Positions 36,409-45,700 of a stretch of DNA of 64,000 bases are shown piece after piece; the first letter of the stretch is position 1; the number at the start of each line of letters is the position of its first letter. The DNA comes from Paenibacillus sp. HWE-109 (GTDB taxonomy: Bacteria; Bacillota; Bacilli; Paenibacillales; NBRC-103111). The translations under genes were made by a program, and so were the position numbers. The notes beneath the pieces are model-generated. The model was not told the DNA's origin and did no database searches. It saw nothing but the letters and a program-made list of their open reading frames with translations. Where the stretch lies: NCBI RefSeq assembly GCF_022163125.1, contig NZ_CP091881.1:3720001-3784000 (forward strand). Direction: 5' to 3'.

Positions 36409-37239
36409 TTAACCTTTGACACCGCTCATGGTCATTCCCTTAATGAAGTATCTGGATGCAAACAAAAACACGATGAATATCGGAATAAAACTAATCACAT
36501 TGCCCGCCATCAAAATGTTCCATTCTGTCGCCCATCTGCCCTGAAGTTTACTGAGCCCAATAGGAAGCGTCATCAACTCCTTATCGCTTGTAATAATCAG
36601 CGGCCACAAAAAATTGTTCCAAGAAGCCATGAAAGCAAAGATTGCCAAAGTCGCGAGCGCAGGTTTGCTTAACGGAAGTATGACACTTGCAAACACTCTC
36701 ACATAAGAAGCTCCATCCATTCTGGCCGCCTCAATCAACGGATCGGGAATCGTCATGATATGCTGTCTAAGCAGGAAAGTACCGTAAGCACTGAAGATAC
36801 CAGGTAAAATGAGTCCCAAATACGTATTGGTTAAATGCAGCTTCTGAAACACGATAAAGAGCGGTGTCATCGTGACCTGCATCGGAATCATCATCGTAAT
36901 GAGATACAGAACGAATAACGTCTCCCTCCCTCGAAAAGGAATTTTCGCGAAAACAAACGCCGCCATCGCGCATACAACGATTTGTGCAATTGTCGTTACG
37001 AATGAAACGGCTACACTATTGCCCAAAAATCGATAGATTGGAAAGTATTTGGTGATTTCCACATAATTGCTGAACTTAAACGTGTCAGGTATCAAATTCG
37101 GCGGCATCCGGACGACTTCCAGGTTATCTTTGAAGGAGCCTGAAAGCATCCAAACAAAAGGAAACATGAGGACAACAGCCGCCACGATCAAGATGAGATG
37201 TGAAAGCAGGTTGCGATACGGCATATATTTATCTGTCAT
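36409..37239 (-). CDS. ABC sugar permease, MalG type
   Basis: The 276-residue inner-membrane permease has six hydrophobic segments and the cytoplasmic EAA loop EAARMDGASYVRVFASVILP (about 190-209) that contacts the ATPase. It ends RYFIKGMTMSGVKG, typical of MalG relatives. It overlaps the upstream permease by 11 nt. No ATPase gene accompanies the operon, so it would have to share an MsmX/MsiK-like ATPase encoded elsewhere. It may correspond to ctsU of C11. Confidence 0.95.
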   Translation of the reverse strand: MTDKYMPYRNLLSHLILIVAAVVLMFPFVWMLSGSFKDNLEVVRMPPNLIPDTFKFSNYVEITKYFPIYRFLGNSVAVSFVTTIAQIVVCAMAAFVFAKIPFRGRETLFVLYLITMMIPMQVTMTPLFIVFQKLHLTNTYLGLILPGIFSAYGTFLLRQHIMTIPDPLIEAARMDGASYVRVFASVILPLSKPALATLAIFAFMASWNNFLWPLIITSDKELMTLPIGLSKLQGRWATEWNILMAGNVISFIPIFIVFLFASRYFIKGMTMSGVKG

Positions 37240-38113
37240 AAGTAACCCACCTTTTCTGAAGCTGCTGCTGAATGATCGTCACAACGAAAATGATTACAAA
37301 CAAGATCCAGGACTGCGCGGAAGCAAAGCCCATCTTATAGCTTTGAAAAGCGTTCCCATAAATTTGCTGCACAAGTGTACTCGTTTGCCCTGCCGGTCCG
37401 CCGCCTGTCATGACAAGCACTTGATCGAACAACTGGAAGCCATTGATCAGCGAAATAACGAGCACGAAAAATATACTGGGTGTCAGCAGCGGGAGTGTAA
37501 CACGGAAAAATTGTTGAAAACCGCCAGCGCCATCGATCGTCGCCGCTTCGTAATAGTCTTCCGAAATGTCCTGCAGCCCAGCGAGAAGAATGACCGTTAC
37601 ATAACCGATATCTTTCCACACGCTCACGGCAATAATCGAAGGCATCGCCCACCCGAAATCTTGCAGCCAAACGGGGCCCTGAACGCCGATAAGTGACAAT
37701 AAGTAGTTAATCAGTCCGCTTTGTCCGTTCAATAACCAGCGCCAGACAATGGAAACAGCTACCCATGAGGTAATTACTGGCACAAAGATAAATATGCGAT
37801 ACAGCTTTATCCCCGTCAGCTTTCTATTCAATAGAACAGCAAACAGCAAGCCAAAGATCAAGACAGAAGGGATGTAACCAACGATATATTGTAAAATGTT
37901 CAGCAAGGATGTAAGCGTTTTCTCGTCTTGCAAAGCTTCGCTGTAATTATCGATCCCAACGAACTTTGCCGGCGTTAGCAAATCCCAATTCGTAAAGCTG
38001 ATAACGGCCGACGAGAGCATCGGCACGAGTTGGAAGAGCAGCAGCCCAGCTAAGCTTGGAAGTAAAAATCCGATAATAACAACCACTTTGGATAGTTTAT
38101 TTTGTCCTACCAT
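37229..38113 (-). CDS. ABC sugar permease, MalF type
   Basis: The 294-residue membrane subunit has six membrane segments, starting GFLLPSLAGLLLFQLVPML, and an EAA loop YYEAATIDGAGGFQQFFRVT near 190. It pairs with the MalG-type permease downstream (11-nt overlap). It begins 36 nt after the lacI stop, so lacI and the importer form one operon. Confidence 0.95.
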   Translation of the reverse strand: MVGQNKLSKVVVIIGFLLPSLAGLLLFQLVPMLSSAVISFTNWDLLTPAKFVGIDNYSEALQDEKTLTSLLNILQYIVGYIPSVLIFGLLFAVLLNRKLTGIKLYRIFIFVPVITSWVAVSIVWRWLLNGQSGLINYLLSLIGVQGPVWLQDFGWAMPSIIAVSVWKDIGYVTVILLAGLQDISEDYYEAATIDGAGGFQQFFRVTLPLLTPSIFFVLVISLINGFQLFDQVLVMTGGGPAGQTSTLVQQIYGNAFQSYKMGFASAQSWILFVIIFVVTIIQQQLQKRWVTYDR

Positions 38114-38149
38114 GACAACAATCTCCTTTTCCGGTTCCCCACATGATGG

Positions 38150-39175
38150 TTAGTCCTTGACTCTCACTGTGGCTCTCTCCACAATCGTGAGCGGCAGCAT
38201 AATTTCATTCGCTTCTTGTTCCACACCGCCTTGAATCATATGAATGAGATGCTCAGCAGCAATTGCACCTTTTTCCGTAATATTTTGGCGGACCGTGGTG
38301 AGTGGCGGAATAAACATTTTGGACATGGTGATGTCATCAAAGCCAATAACTGAAATATCTTCCGGCACCTTTTTGCCTTGATCCACCAAACTCCGAATCG
38401 CTCCGAATGCCACCATATCGCCAGTTGCAAACACAGCCGTAATTTCCGGGAATTTCTTGGCTATCAATTGACCCGCCGCCACGCCATGCTCGTAACTCAT
38501 AGATTCTTCAAACACATAGTCCGGATTATAAAAGAAATTCGCCTCGCGAATCGCTCGCTTGTAGCCGAGAAACCTTTTCTCGACGACGCCATCCTTGCGA
38601 ATCGCTCCTGTCACCAGTCCAATGTTCGAGTGGCCCTTATCGATCAAGTACTTTGTCGCCAAATAGCCGCCATACTCATCATCAATGCCAATCCGCTTAA
38701 AGTAACTATCGTTAATGTAGCTGTCGATCAGCACAATCGGAATGTTAATTTTCTTAAAGCCATCATAAAATTGTTCCGGATATATCCCCATCATGATGGC
38801 GCCATCCAGATTCCGCTGAACGGATAAATCCAGATAGCTCTCGCCTTGATTCACCCCTGATAACAAAAGATGATAACCGTACTCGCGCAGCTTGCCCTCT
38901 ATCCCGCTGATCATTTCACTATAGAAAGGGTTTTCAAGGATAAGCTGCTTATGAGATTCCGTCTGTGGTATCACAATGCCAATCAGCTTAGATTGGTTCT
39001 TGACCAAGCTTCTCGCCGAGAAATCAGGTATGTAGTTCATTGTGTCAATAATCTTCTTAATGCGCTCGATCGTTTCATTGGAGACCTTATCCGTCCTGCC
39101 ATTCAATGCATAGGAAACTGCGGCTGCTGAAACGCCTGCGACTTTTGCCACATCTTTGATTGTTGGTTTTTTCAT
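38150..39175 (-). CDS. LacI-family transcriptional regulator of the importer operon
   Basis: A 341-residue repressor. The N-terminal helix-turn-helix is TIKDVAKVAGVSAAAVSYAL (about 4-23), followed by the hinge helix with SARSLVKNQSKLIGIVIPQT and a periplasmic-binding-protein-like sensor domain. It heads the permease/binding-protein operon. Two palindromes with GTTTAACT half-sites flank its promoter, so autoregulation is likely. The inducer is presumably a cts-pathway sugar. Confidence 0.93.
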   Translation of the reverse strand: MKKPTIKDVAKVAGVSAAAVSYALNGRTDKVSNETIERIKKIIDTMNYIPDFSARSLVKNQSKLIGIVIPQTESHKQLILENPFYSEMISGIEGKLREYGYHLLLSGVNQGESYLDLSVQRNLDGAIMMGIYPEQFYDGFKKINIPIVLIDSYINDSYFKRIGIDDEYGGYLATKYLIDKGHSNIGLVTGAIRKDGVVEKRFLGYKRAIREANFFYNPDYVFEESMSYEHGVAAGQLIAKKFPEITAVFATGDMVAFGAIRSLVDQGKKVPEDISVIGFDDITMSKMFIPPLTTVRQNITEKGAIAAEHLIHMIQGGVEQEANEIMLPLTIVERATVRVKD

Positions 39176-39189
39176 GAGTTCCCCTCTTT

Positions 39190-39205
39190 AGTTACACGTT
39201 TAACT
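39190..39205. promoter_or_regulatory. LacI-type operator O1
   Basis: AGTTACACGTTTAACT is a palindrome around a central CG with two mismatched positions. It lies just downstream of the -10, over the expected transcription start, a classic repression site. Confidence 0.65.
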
Positions 39206-39207
39206 AG

Positions 39208-39236
39208 ATTATAAGACGGAATTCCTGAAATTACAA
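39208..39236 (-). promoter_or_regulatory. promoter of the lacI-importer operon
   Basis: TTGTAA (39231-39236), a 17-bp spacer and TATAAT (39208-39213) on the minus strand, 32 bp before the lacI start and flanked by the two operators. Confidence 0.7.
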
Positions 39237-39275
39237 TATGATAACGCTATCTTTTGCCCATTAAATTCATTTATA

Positions 39276-39291
39276 AGTTATGCGTTTAACT
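39276..39291. promoter_or_regulatory. LacI-type operator O2
   Basis: AGTTATGCGTTTAACT carries the same GTTTAACT half-site as O1. Its centre is 86 bp from that of O1, about eight helical turns, suitable for looping. Confidence 0.55.
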
Positions 39292-39333
39292 AAATAAAGT
39301 TTAATGTCTATTTCGATAACCTGGCAAAAACGC

Positions 39334-39378
39334 AAACCGCCCCAATCCCTGACATCAAGTCAGATCATGGAGCGGTTT
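39334..39378 (-). terminator. terminator after the GH26-like gene
   Basis: AAACCGC and GCGGTTT pair, with an inner CTGAC/GTCAG hairpin. On the minus strand TTTGCGTTTTTG follows. Confidence 0.65.
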
Positions 39379-39388
39379 CACTAATTCA

Positions 39389-41335
39389 CTATTTTTTAGA
39401 AATCGTTACGGTTCTGCTTGACCCGTCCCAACCTACCGTTCCTCCGAAGGTTTCACCTACAAACCTAGCTGGTGCTAACGTATAGCCGTTAACTAACTGG
39501 GCAGCTTCGTCTAACTGCCGGGCTTGGCCATTCACATAAACCGTCTTCTGATCAAGGGTCAACTTCACTGTCGTGCCGCCCTTTTTGGCTGTAACCGATC
39601 TCGTTGCCGCCTCGTATTCAACGGTCGCTCCCATCGCTTCAAATATAGCCCGAAGCGGTGTCAGCGTTGAGCCATTCCTAATAACAGGCGCTTGCTCAAA
39701 AGTCAGTTCCTTGCCGTCTAATTCGACGGATACTTGCGACGAGATGCCATACGTACGCAAAGCAACCTGAGCTCCCGCTTTGTTGTAAACTTTGATCTGC
39801 ATGACAGAGCCTTCGGGCACTTCACCTGCTTTCAGCGTGAGCCCATAGGGCAAGTCTGTCTGTGAGGCAATAACCCGTCCATTCAAGACATAATCCACTT
39901 TGCCTATATAAACGTCAGGAATTTTGACGAACGGAATGAATTCGGCTTGTTTAGTGAACGCTTGGTGATTGGCATTTACTGGTACATAGCCCAGCTTATC
40001 TGACGGTTGAGCACCATCGGCAACCTTGGACAGCAAGTAAGGATTCGCAATAAGCTTGCTATAGTACGCCTGAATTTCTGAAGAGTCCGACAATGAGTAG
40101 TCGTTCTTCGCATTCGTCATTTTTTGATCCACATTAAAATAAGTAATCGCTTTTAATCTCGGATATTTGTACGGCATAATTTCATATAGACGCTGCAGGT
40201 TAAGCTTGGCCCATTCTGTAAAGTCCTCGTCAGCAGCATGTGAATAATGCGGAACTCCCGTTTCGCTGAGCATCAAAGGCTTTCGGTCCGAATAGGTGTT
40301 ATATAGTCTCGTGAGCCTTTCGACGTTGCTCGTAGAAATCATTGTCGGCAGAGATGGATCCCCGTTTTCGTAAGGTTCTATGTACAAACTAACCCCGACC
40401 CAATCTACATAATCGTCTCCAGGATAGTAAGGGTCGATATCGTTCGCAGGCACATCGCCTGGGCTCCAAACCATGGCAACGTTAGGCGCTTCTGAGGCAA
40501 ATACATCATGCAGCATGCGGAATTTGGCGATGTACTGCGCAGGGTTGCCGTGCCATTTGACCCAAGCGCCATTCATCTCACCTGCAAAACGCAGGAAAAT
40601 GGGGATACCCGCAGCCTTGGCATCCTGTGCCCATTTGCGCAAATACGTTCCGTCCGCCACAGGATCCAGACCATCATCCGGTTCCCAAGCGATCTGCAAG
40701 GCTCCGCCAGCCTCTTTCGCCCGCTTCGCATAAGTAGCAGGGAAGCCTTGCCCCCAATGAGCGTAAGCCAAGTAAATCGCATGATTTTTACCATAAACGG
40801 ATTCTGTTTTCGTAAAAAGGTTCCCTACTTTAGGATCCTGCTCCGAATACATACCCAGGTACGTCCCATAGGCGGGCTCAAATTTGGCGAGACGACCGCT
40901 TTGCGGCAAAGCCTGCCGTTTAAGCTCAGAGGGATCACGTTCCGTTCTATATAATTCAATCGTCGTTCGAATTTGATCCGCGCGCTGCAGTTTGACGGCT
41001 CCCCAATCTCTTCCTGCTTTCACCCAATATTGATTCTCTAACTCATAGTAATAAATCGCTTGGTCATAGTTCCCAATTGCATCATAGTAAGCATCCAATT
41101 TCCCGCAAAAGAGTGCGGCATTTTCCCATTCCCCTATGCTTGCATAATGATTAGCAAGGAACTGCCAATGTGGAACGGCCTCGGCTTGATTGCCTTCTGC
41201 GCGAAGCGACTCCGCTTTCTGCCAATGATCCCACACGATGTCGGCGTGTACAGGCGCTGGTGAAACTGCGATACTAGCAGCCAATAAACCAACAGCTAAT
41301 GTTAGAATGCTTACTTTTCTTGTTGCTTTTTTCAA
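39389..41335 (-). CDS. secreted GH26-like glycoside hydrolase with copper-amine-oxidase-N-like domain
   Basis: A 648-residue protein from a TTG start at 41335, chosen because GAAGGGAG lies 9 nt upstream and the result is a clean signal peptide ending APVHA. TPR-like helices at about 35-110 (EWENAALFCGKLDAYYDAIG) are followed by a (beta/alpha)8 domain at about 140-440. Its candidate catalytic Glu are in LRFAGEMNGAW (acid/base) and LMLSETGVPH (nucleophile), the clan-A/GH26 pattern of beta-mannanases. The C-terminal about 105 residues (NGSTLTPLRAIFEAMGATV and onward) are a stalk-type domain common in secreted Paenibacillus proteins, probably holding the enzyme in the cell wall. Confidence 0.85.
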   Translation of the reverse strand: MKKATRKVSILTLAVGLLAASIAVSPAPVHADIVWDHWQKAESLRAEGNQAEAVPHWQFLANHYASIGEWENAALFCGKLDAYYDAIGNYDQAIYYYELENQYWVKAGRDWGAVKLQRADQIRTTIELYRTERDPSELKRQALPQSGRLAKFEPAYGTYLGMYSEQDPKVGNLFTKTESVYGKNHAIYLAYAHWGQGFPATYAKRAKEAGGALQIAWEPDDGLDPVADGTYLRKWAQDAKAAGIPIFLRFAGEMNGAWVKWHGNPAQYIAKFRMLHDVFASEAPNVAMVWSPGDVPANDIDPYYPGDDYVDWVGVSLYIEPYENGDPSLPTMISTSNVERLTRLYNTYSDRKPLMLSETGVPHYSHAADEDFTEWAKLNLQRLYEIMPYKYPRLKAITYFNVDQKMTNAKNDYSLSDSSEIQAYYSKLIANPYLLSKVADGAQPSDKLGYVPVNANHQAFTKQAEFIPFVKIPDVYIGKVDYVLNGRVIASQTDLPYGLTLKAGEVPEGSVMQIKVYNKAGAQVALRTYGISSQVSVELDGKELTFEQAPVIRNGSTLTPLRAIFEAMGATVEYEAATRSVTAKKGGTTVKLTLDQKTVYVNGQARQLDEAAQLVNGYTLAPARFVGETFGGTVGWDGSSRTVTISKK

Positions 41336-41428
41336 ATCAATTGACTCCCTTCTTCTGTGTTGTCTGTGAGTTGTCATTAAGTGAATACGTCAAGAACTCT
41401 CGAAAGTAGCACTTTTCATAAAAATACA

Positions 41429-41476
41429 AAAAAGAGAGGCTGTCTCACCAGGTTAACAACCTAGCGAACAGCCCTC
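41429..41476 (-). terminator. terminator after the trypsin-like protease gene
   Basis: GAGGCTGT pairs with ACAGCC(C)TC, with one bulge, and an inner GGTT/AACC stem. The minus strand continues CTTTTTTGTATTTTT. Confidence 0.8.
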
Positions 41477-41486
41477 CTATTAATCG

Positions 41487-42584
41487 TTATCTGGATTTCA
41501 CCAGGATAGCTCTTATTCGTTTTCGTTGTTGCTGTGTTAACGGCTGTACATAAGCATGATTTCCGATAGGCGCCGCACCGCGAATCAGCCCCCCCTTGTA
41601 CGATTGACCTGCTGCAGGGATCGCCACACGCAACCCATACGTGGACATGACCAAGCCAATCGGATTACTGATCGAACGGACACCGTCTGGTGTTCCCGCG
41701 AAATTAAGTGCGGCTGCGAACCGATCGCTTGCCCGGAGCCATACGGAGCCGGAATCCCCGGGAAGCGACACAGGTCCGTTATTACCGCGAATGACAGATT
41801 GATTGCGGAATAGCAAATCACCCAAAGTGCCTCCGTAGGAAACCCGAATATCCACATTATTGGCTTCAACCGTTCCTCTGACGAAACCGGTTGTCCGGCC
41901 TGACTTCATCACTTGCAGACCAACGGGGTAGCTGAGCAGATGACCTGGAACTGTAATCAGTTGTCCAGATGAGCTAATTTGGTAACGGGGATTTAACAAA
42001 CTATTGGCATTCGGGATCGCTATGGCTGAATCCTGAAAATTAACGCCTCCCGGAATTAATCGAACGAATTGAAAGGCTCTGCCAATTGTATCTCTGCTTG
42101 CAACGCCGCCATCAGCTGGACCAGGCTGCAGCGTAGATGTGAAGGAAGTGGAATTGTCTCTGATTAACACATGGTTATTGCTGAGCACATACAGTTGATT
42201 ATTTTTAATCACGATGAGACCCGCTGTTCCTGTAGCAGCTGGATTCACTCTGCCAATACTTACGCCTCCGGGAACAGGACGCACTCGACTTGTGAACAAC
42301 TTAGCTTTCGCTCCCTTAGGTTTGGCACTCTGCGCATGGGAATTGAATTTGCCGGCATGCACGAAACGTATGGGAACTGCACTTCCTGCTTTGGCTAATG
42401 TCCCTTTGAGGCTGTTCATACTGGAAGGGACGATCTTCTGATGCGTATAAACGATCACGCCTGCCCCCAGAGCCGGTTTATTAGGGTCGGCATAACCTAC
42501 TCCTACGGCCGTAACCTCAGCTCTTTTTAACAGGACGGGCGAAATTCTATTCTTATGTTTTAGAGCCTCGTGAAAAGTAGCCAT
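41487..42584 (-). CDS. trypsin-like serine protease without signal peptide
   Basis: A 365-residue protein from ATG 42584; GAGGAG lies 7 nt upstream. The triad fits a chymotrypsin fold: His in YVLSNNHVL (about 137), Asp in FQDSAIA (about 187) and Ser in SLPGDSGSVW (about 276). The N-terminal about 90 residues contain TAVGVGYADPN, part of a small conserved domain. There is no signal peptide or membrane segment, so it is probably cytoplasmic or leaves by another route. It is followed by a terminator and stands alone. The substrate is unknown. Confidence 0.8.
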   Translation of the reverse strand: MATFHEALKHKNRISPVLLKRAEVTAVGVGYADPNKPALGAGVIVYTHQKIVPSSMNSLKGTLAKAGSAVPIRFVHAGKFNSHAQSAKPKGAKAKLFTSRVRPVPGGVSIGRVNPAATGTAGLIVIKNNQLYVLSNNHVLIRDNSTSFTSTLQPGPADGGVASRDTIGRAFQFVRLIPGGVNFQDSAIAIPNANSLLNPRYQISSSGQLITVPGHLLSYPVGLQVMKSGRTTGFVRGTVEANNVDIRVSYGGTLGDLLFRNQSVIRGNNGPVSLPGDSGSVWLRASDRFAAALNFAGTPDGVRSISNPIGLVMSTYGLRVAIPAAGQSYKGGLIRGAAPIGNHAYVQPLTQQQRKRIRAILVKSR

Positions 42585-42675
42585 TTGCATTCTCCTCTTT
42601 TTTAAAGATGTTGCAGTCTATGCCAACTTGTACGAATTGGCGTGATGCGTTCACCTAAAGAGAGTGATAGAGAGC

Positions 42676-42710
42676 AAAAAAGGCTAACGACGCTGATGCG
42701 ACGTTAACCT
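42676..42710 (-). terminator. terminator of the addB-addA-sbcD-sbcC operon
   Basis: GGTTAACGTCG pairs with CGTCGTTAGCC with minor mismatch, followed on the minus strand by TTTTTT, 13 nt after the sbcC stop. Confidence 0.85.
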
Positions 42711-42722
42711 TGGTATAGAAAT

Positions 42723-45700
42723 CTATAATTCTTCTAAAACGATACGGCTGCCGCGACCGGATGGTTCGGCAGGATGGACGATTAATTTGCGCGTCAGTCG
42801 AGCTCGCAGCTCAGGCACATGGGAGATAACACCTACAGCCAAGCTGTCCATATGCAGCTTCTCCAGCGCCCCGATCACCATATCGAGCAGATCTTGATCC
42901 AGCGTTCCGAAGCCTTCATCGAGGAAGAAGAACTCCAGCGGGTATTCCCCTTTCAGCTGAATTTGCGCCGAAAGAGCGAGCGCCAGCGCCAGGGAGGTAA
43001 GGAATGTTTCCCCTCCGGACAATGTGCTGACCGGCCGTTTCACCCCGCCATTGGCATCATCGCGGATGACAAAGCCGCCGCCTGAGTCGACTTCAATCGC
43101 ATAGCGTCGACGCGTCAGTTCACCGAGCCGCTCCGATGCCGCGCGGCTGACTTGCATGAGCTGCTCTTCGGCCAGGTATTCGACGAAGGCATTGGCTTTG
43201 AGCACGGCTTGCAGCTTGCCAAGCCGTTCCAGCTGCGCCGCCTGCTCGAGACGGCGCGATTCGAGCTCACGCCAACGCGTATGCCGCGCAGCGAGCTCGC
43301 TGGCGCCCTGCGCCGCTGTGGCCCGCGCCTCCAGCGCAGCCTCGGCAGCGGCCTTGGCGGCGCTCAGCTGCGCCTGCGTGAGCGCCCACTCGGCCGCGCT
43401 CAGCACGCGGCCCTGCAGCTTCGCTGCTAGCTGCGCCAGCTGGGCGCGCAGCGCCTGCTCGCGCTCGCGATGCTCCGCCGCGAGCAGCGCCCATTGGCGG
43501 CGCTGCTCAGGCGCCAGCGCCGCAGCCGCTGCGGCTTCGCGCGACGCGAAGCCGTTCTCTGCGAGCGCGCTATGCAGCGCGCGCTCGGTCTGGGCGAGCT
43601 GCCGCGCCGCGGCGGCAGCGGCTTCGGCGGCGGCGCTGTAGCGCTGCGCCGCCTGGAGCTGCTCGCGCTGCGCCTGCGCATGCGCGAGCTTGGTCTGCTG
43701 CGCGAGCTGCCGCAGCCGCGCAAGCGCGGAGGTCGCCTCCGCGATGAGCTGCGGCACAGCCGCGCCTGGCGCGCGCAAAGCGAGCTGCCGCGACTTGTCG
43801 GCGGCGAGCTGCGCTAAACCCTGCAGCCGCTCGTGCAGCTGCAGCGCCGTTCGATCCTGCTCCAACAGCTCGCGCTGGAGCCCTTGCATCGTGCTCATCA
43901 ATTCCTCAAGGAATGGAATGCTCTTCTCAATCCGGCTGCGAAGTTCATCGGCAAGACGCTCATCCGCCAGAAGCAAGTCAAGCTGCTGCTCAACCTTTTC
44001 CCAAACCAACTCAGCATAGGTCTCTTGCCATCTCTTCCGCTGATCATCCAAAGCAATCTGAAAAAGTTTCAGCTTGCCGTCCGCTTCCTGCCACAGATTT
44101 CCAGCCGCTTCCAATTGAGCGTTCACTTGCACCAGCTGCTGGTCATAGCGAACCTGATCTTTATGAAGACGGGCATAGATGCTTTCCAATTCATCAAAAG
44201 CCGACTGCTGCTGTTGCGCAAACGACGCCATTTCCTTCCATTGCAGCAAAAGCACCTCTAATGTTATACCTGCTTGCGCGTCAGCCCATCTTCCTGCTGA
44301 GGGTACTGTCGCTGCCGCAGCAACTTGCTCCCAAGTAAGAGATGCTTGCTCTACCGTTGTTGAATGAGGAGAAGATGACATATCCCAAGCTTGCTGATGA
44401 ACAGCTTCCCATTTGCGCAGCAGTTGATTATGTGTAAATACATGCTCCTTCACTAGCTGGAACAGGAGTTCGGATTGATGAATTTGGTCTTCTGCTGAAT
44501 CCGGCTTGCCCGCCTCAGTTGCGGTTGCTTGCCCTCCCTTTGCGTGACTAAAAGGATGTTCCGTGGAACCACAAACAGGACAAAGTTCACCTTCTTGCAA
44601 ATCATTGGCCAAAATGGCAGCCAAGGCATGACGTTCTTCCAATTTCATCCGTCTTTTCTGAACGTCCAGCACATCTTGCAGATTCGGAATGAACGCCGAG
44701 AATTGTTTGAGTTGGTTCTGAATTTCTGCCCCAGTCTGCGCGGATTGCTTCAGCCATACGGCTAACTCGCTTTGCAATTTCTCTTGAAGAGCTAGCACTT
44801 GCTGCTTGCTCCGTTCCAGAACCGCCACTGCATCAGCTTTATCCGCTTTACTTTTATGAGCTTCCGCCCCTTGCAATTGAAGCTGTTCAAACGTCTTCTT
44901 CTCATGAACCGCACCTTGCAGAAGTTGCCTGGTTGCCGCACTCGTCTCTACCGTTTTTAGTTTTTCTTTGAGATCCGTTTGTTTCAAAATCGCTTTTTGC
45001 TTCGTTTCTTCCTGTTTCGTGATTTCAGCCTGCAGCCTTGCTATATTCGATTGGGCCTCACCCTCTTGCTGCCGAGCCGTTTGAATCTGCGTTTGCACCT
45101 GATTCAACTCCTGCTCGATAACAAGCGCTTGCTCCAATTGGTCAAGCCGCAGCATGAGCGGACCTTCTTCCCGCGCTAATTCCTGCTGGGCATGCTCGGA
45201 TTTCTCGGCTGCAGTTTGATGCGTGATTTCCGCTGCCTGCTGATGGGCTGTCATTTGCTCCAACTGAATCCCGCTCGTTCGAACGTCATCGAGAGCGAGA
45301 CTGTGCTGATCCAAATAAGGCTTAACGCGATCAGCTTGCTCAGCTTTTTGGAGCAGATGCTCTTTCTCCCGAATCGCTGATTCCTGCTCTTGCTGCTTTT
45401 GCGCGTCTAGCTCCAGCTTCTCTTTCTCCTGCTGCCACTCAAACAGCTGTTTGTACTGCTCGTAGTTCGCTTCCTGCTGGGCAAGATGCAATCGACTGCG
45501 AACGGCTTCCTCCTCCGCTTGTGCAAGTCTTTCACTAGCTTCCTGCAAAGCTTGCTCCGAAGCATCCCCAAGGCCCATTTGCTCAGCAGCGAGCTGTTTC
45601 ACGGAACTATCGGTTTCCTTCACCCTGGAGCTGACTTTGGCGCTTAAATGATCGCCATATGGTTCTAAATGAAATAATCGCTGCAGCATTTGCCGTCGAT

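Noticed and set aside
43156..43641. Plus-strand Ala/Ser/Cys-rich ORF opposite sbcC
   Set aside because: An antisense shadow of the very G+C-rich coiled coil. No Shine-Dalgarno and low-complexity sequence; sbcC motifs are unambiguous on the minus strand.
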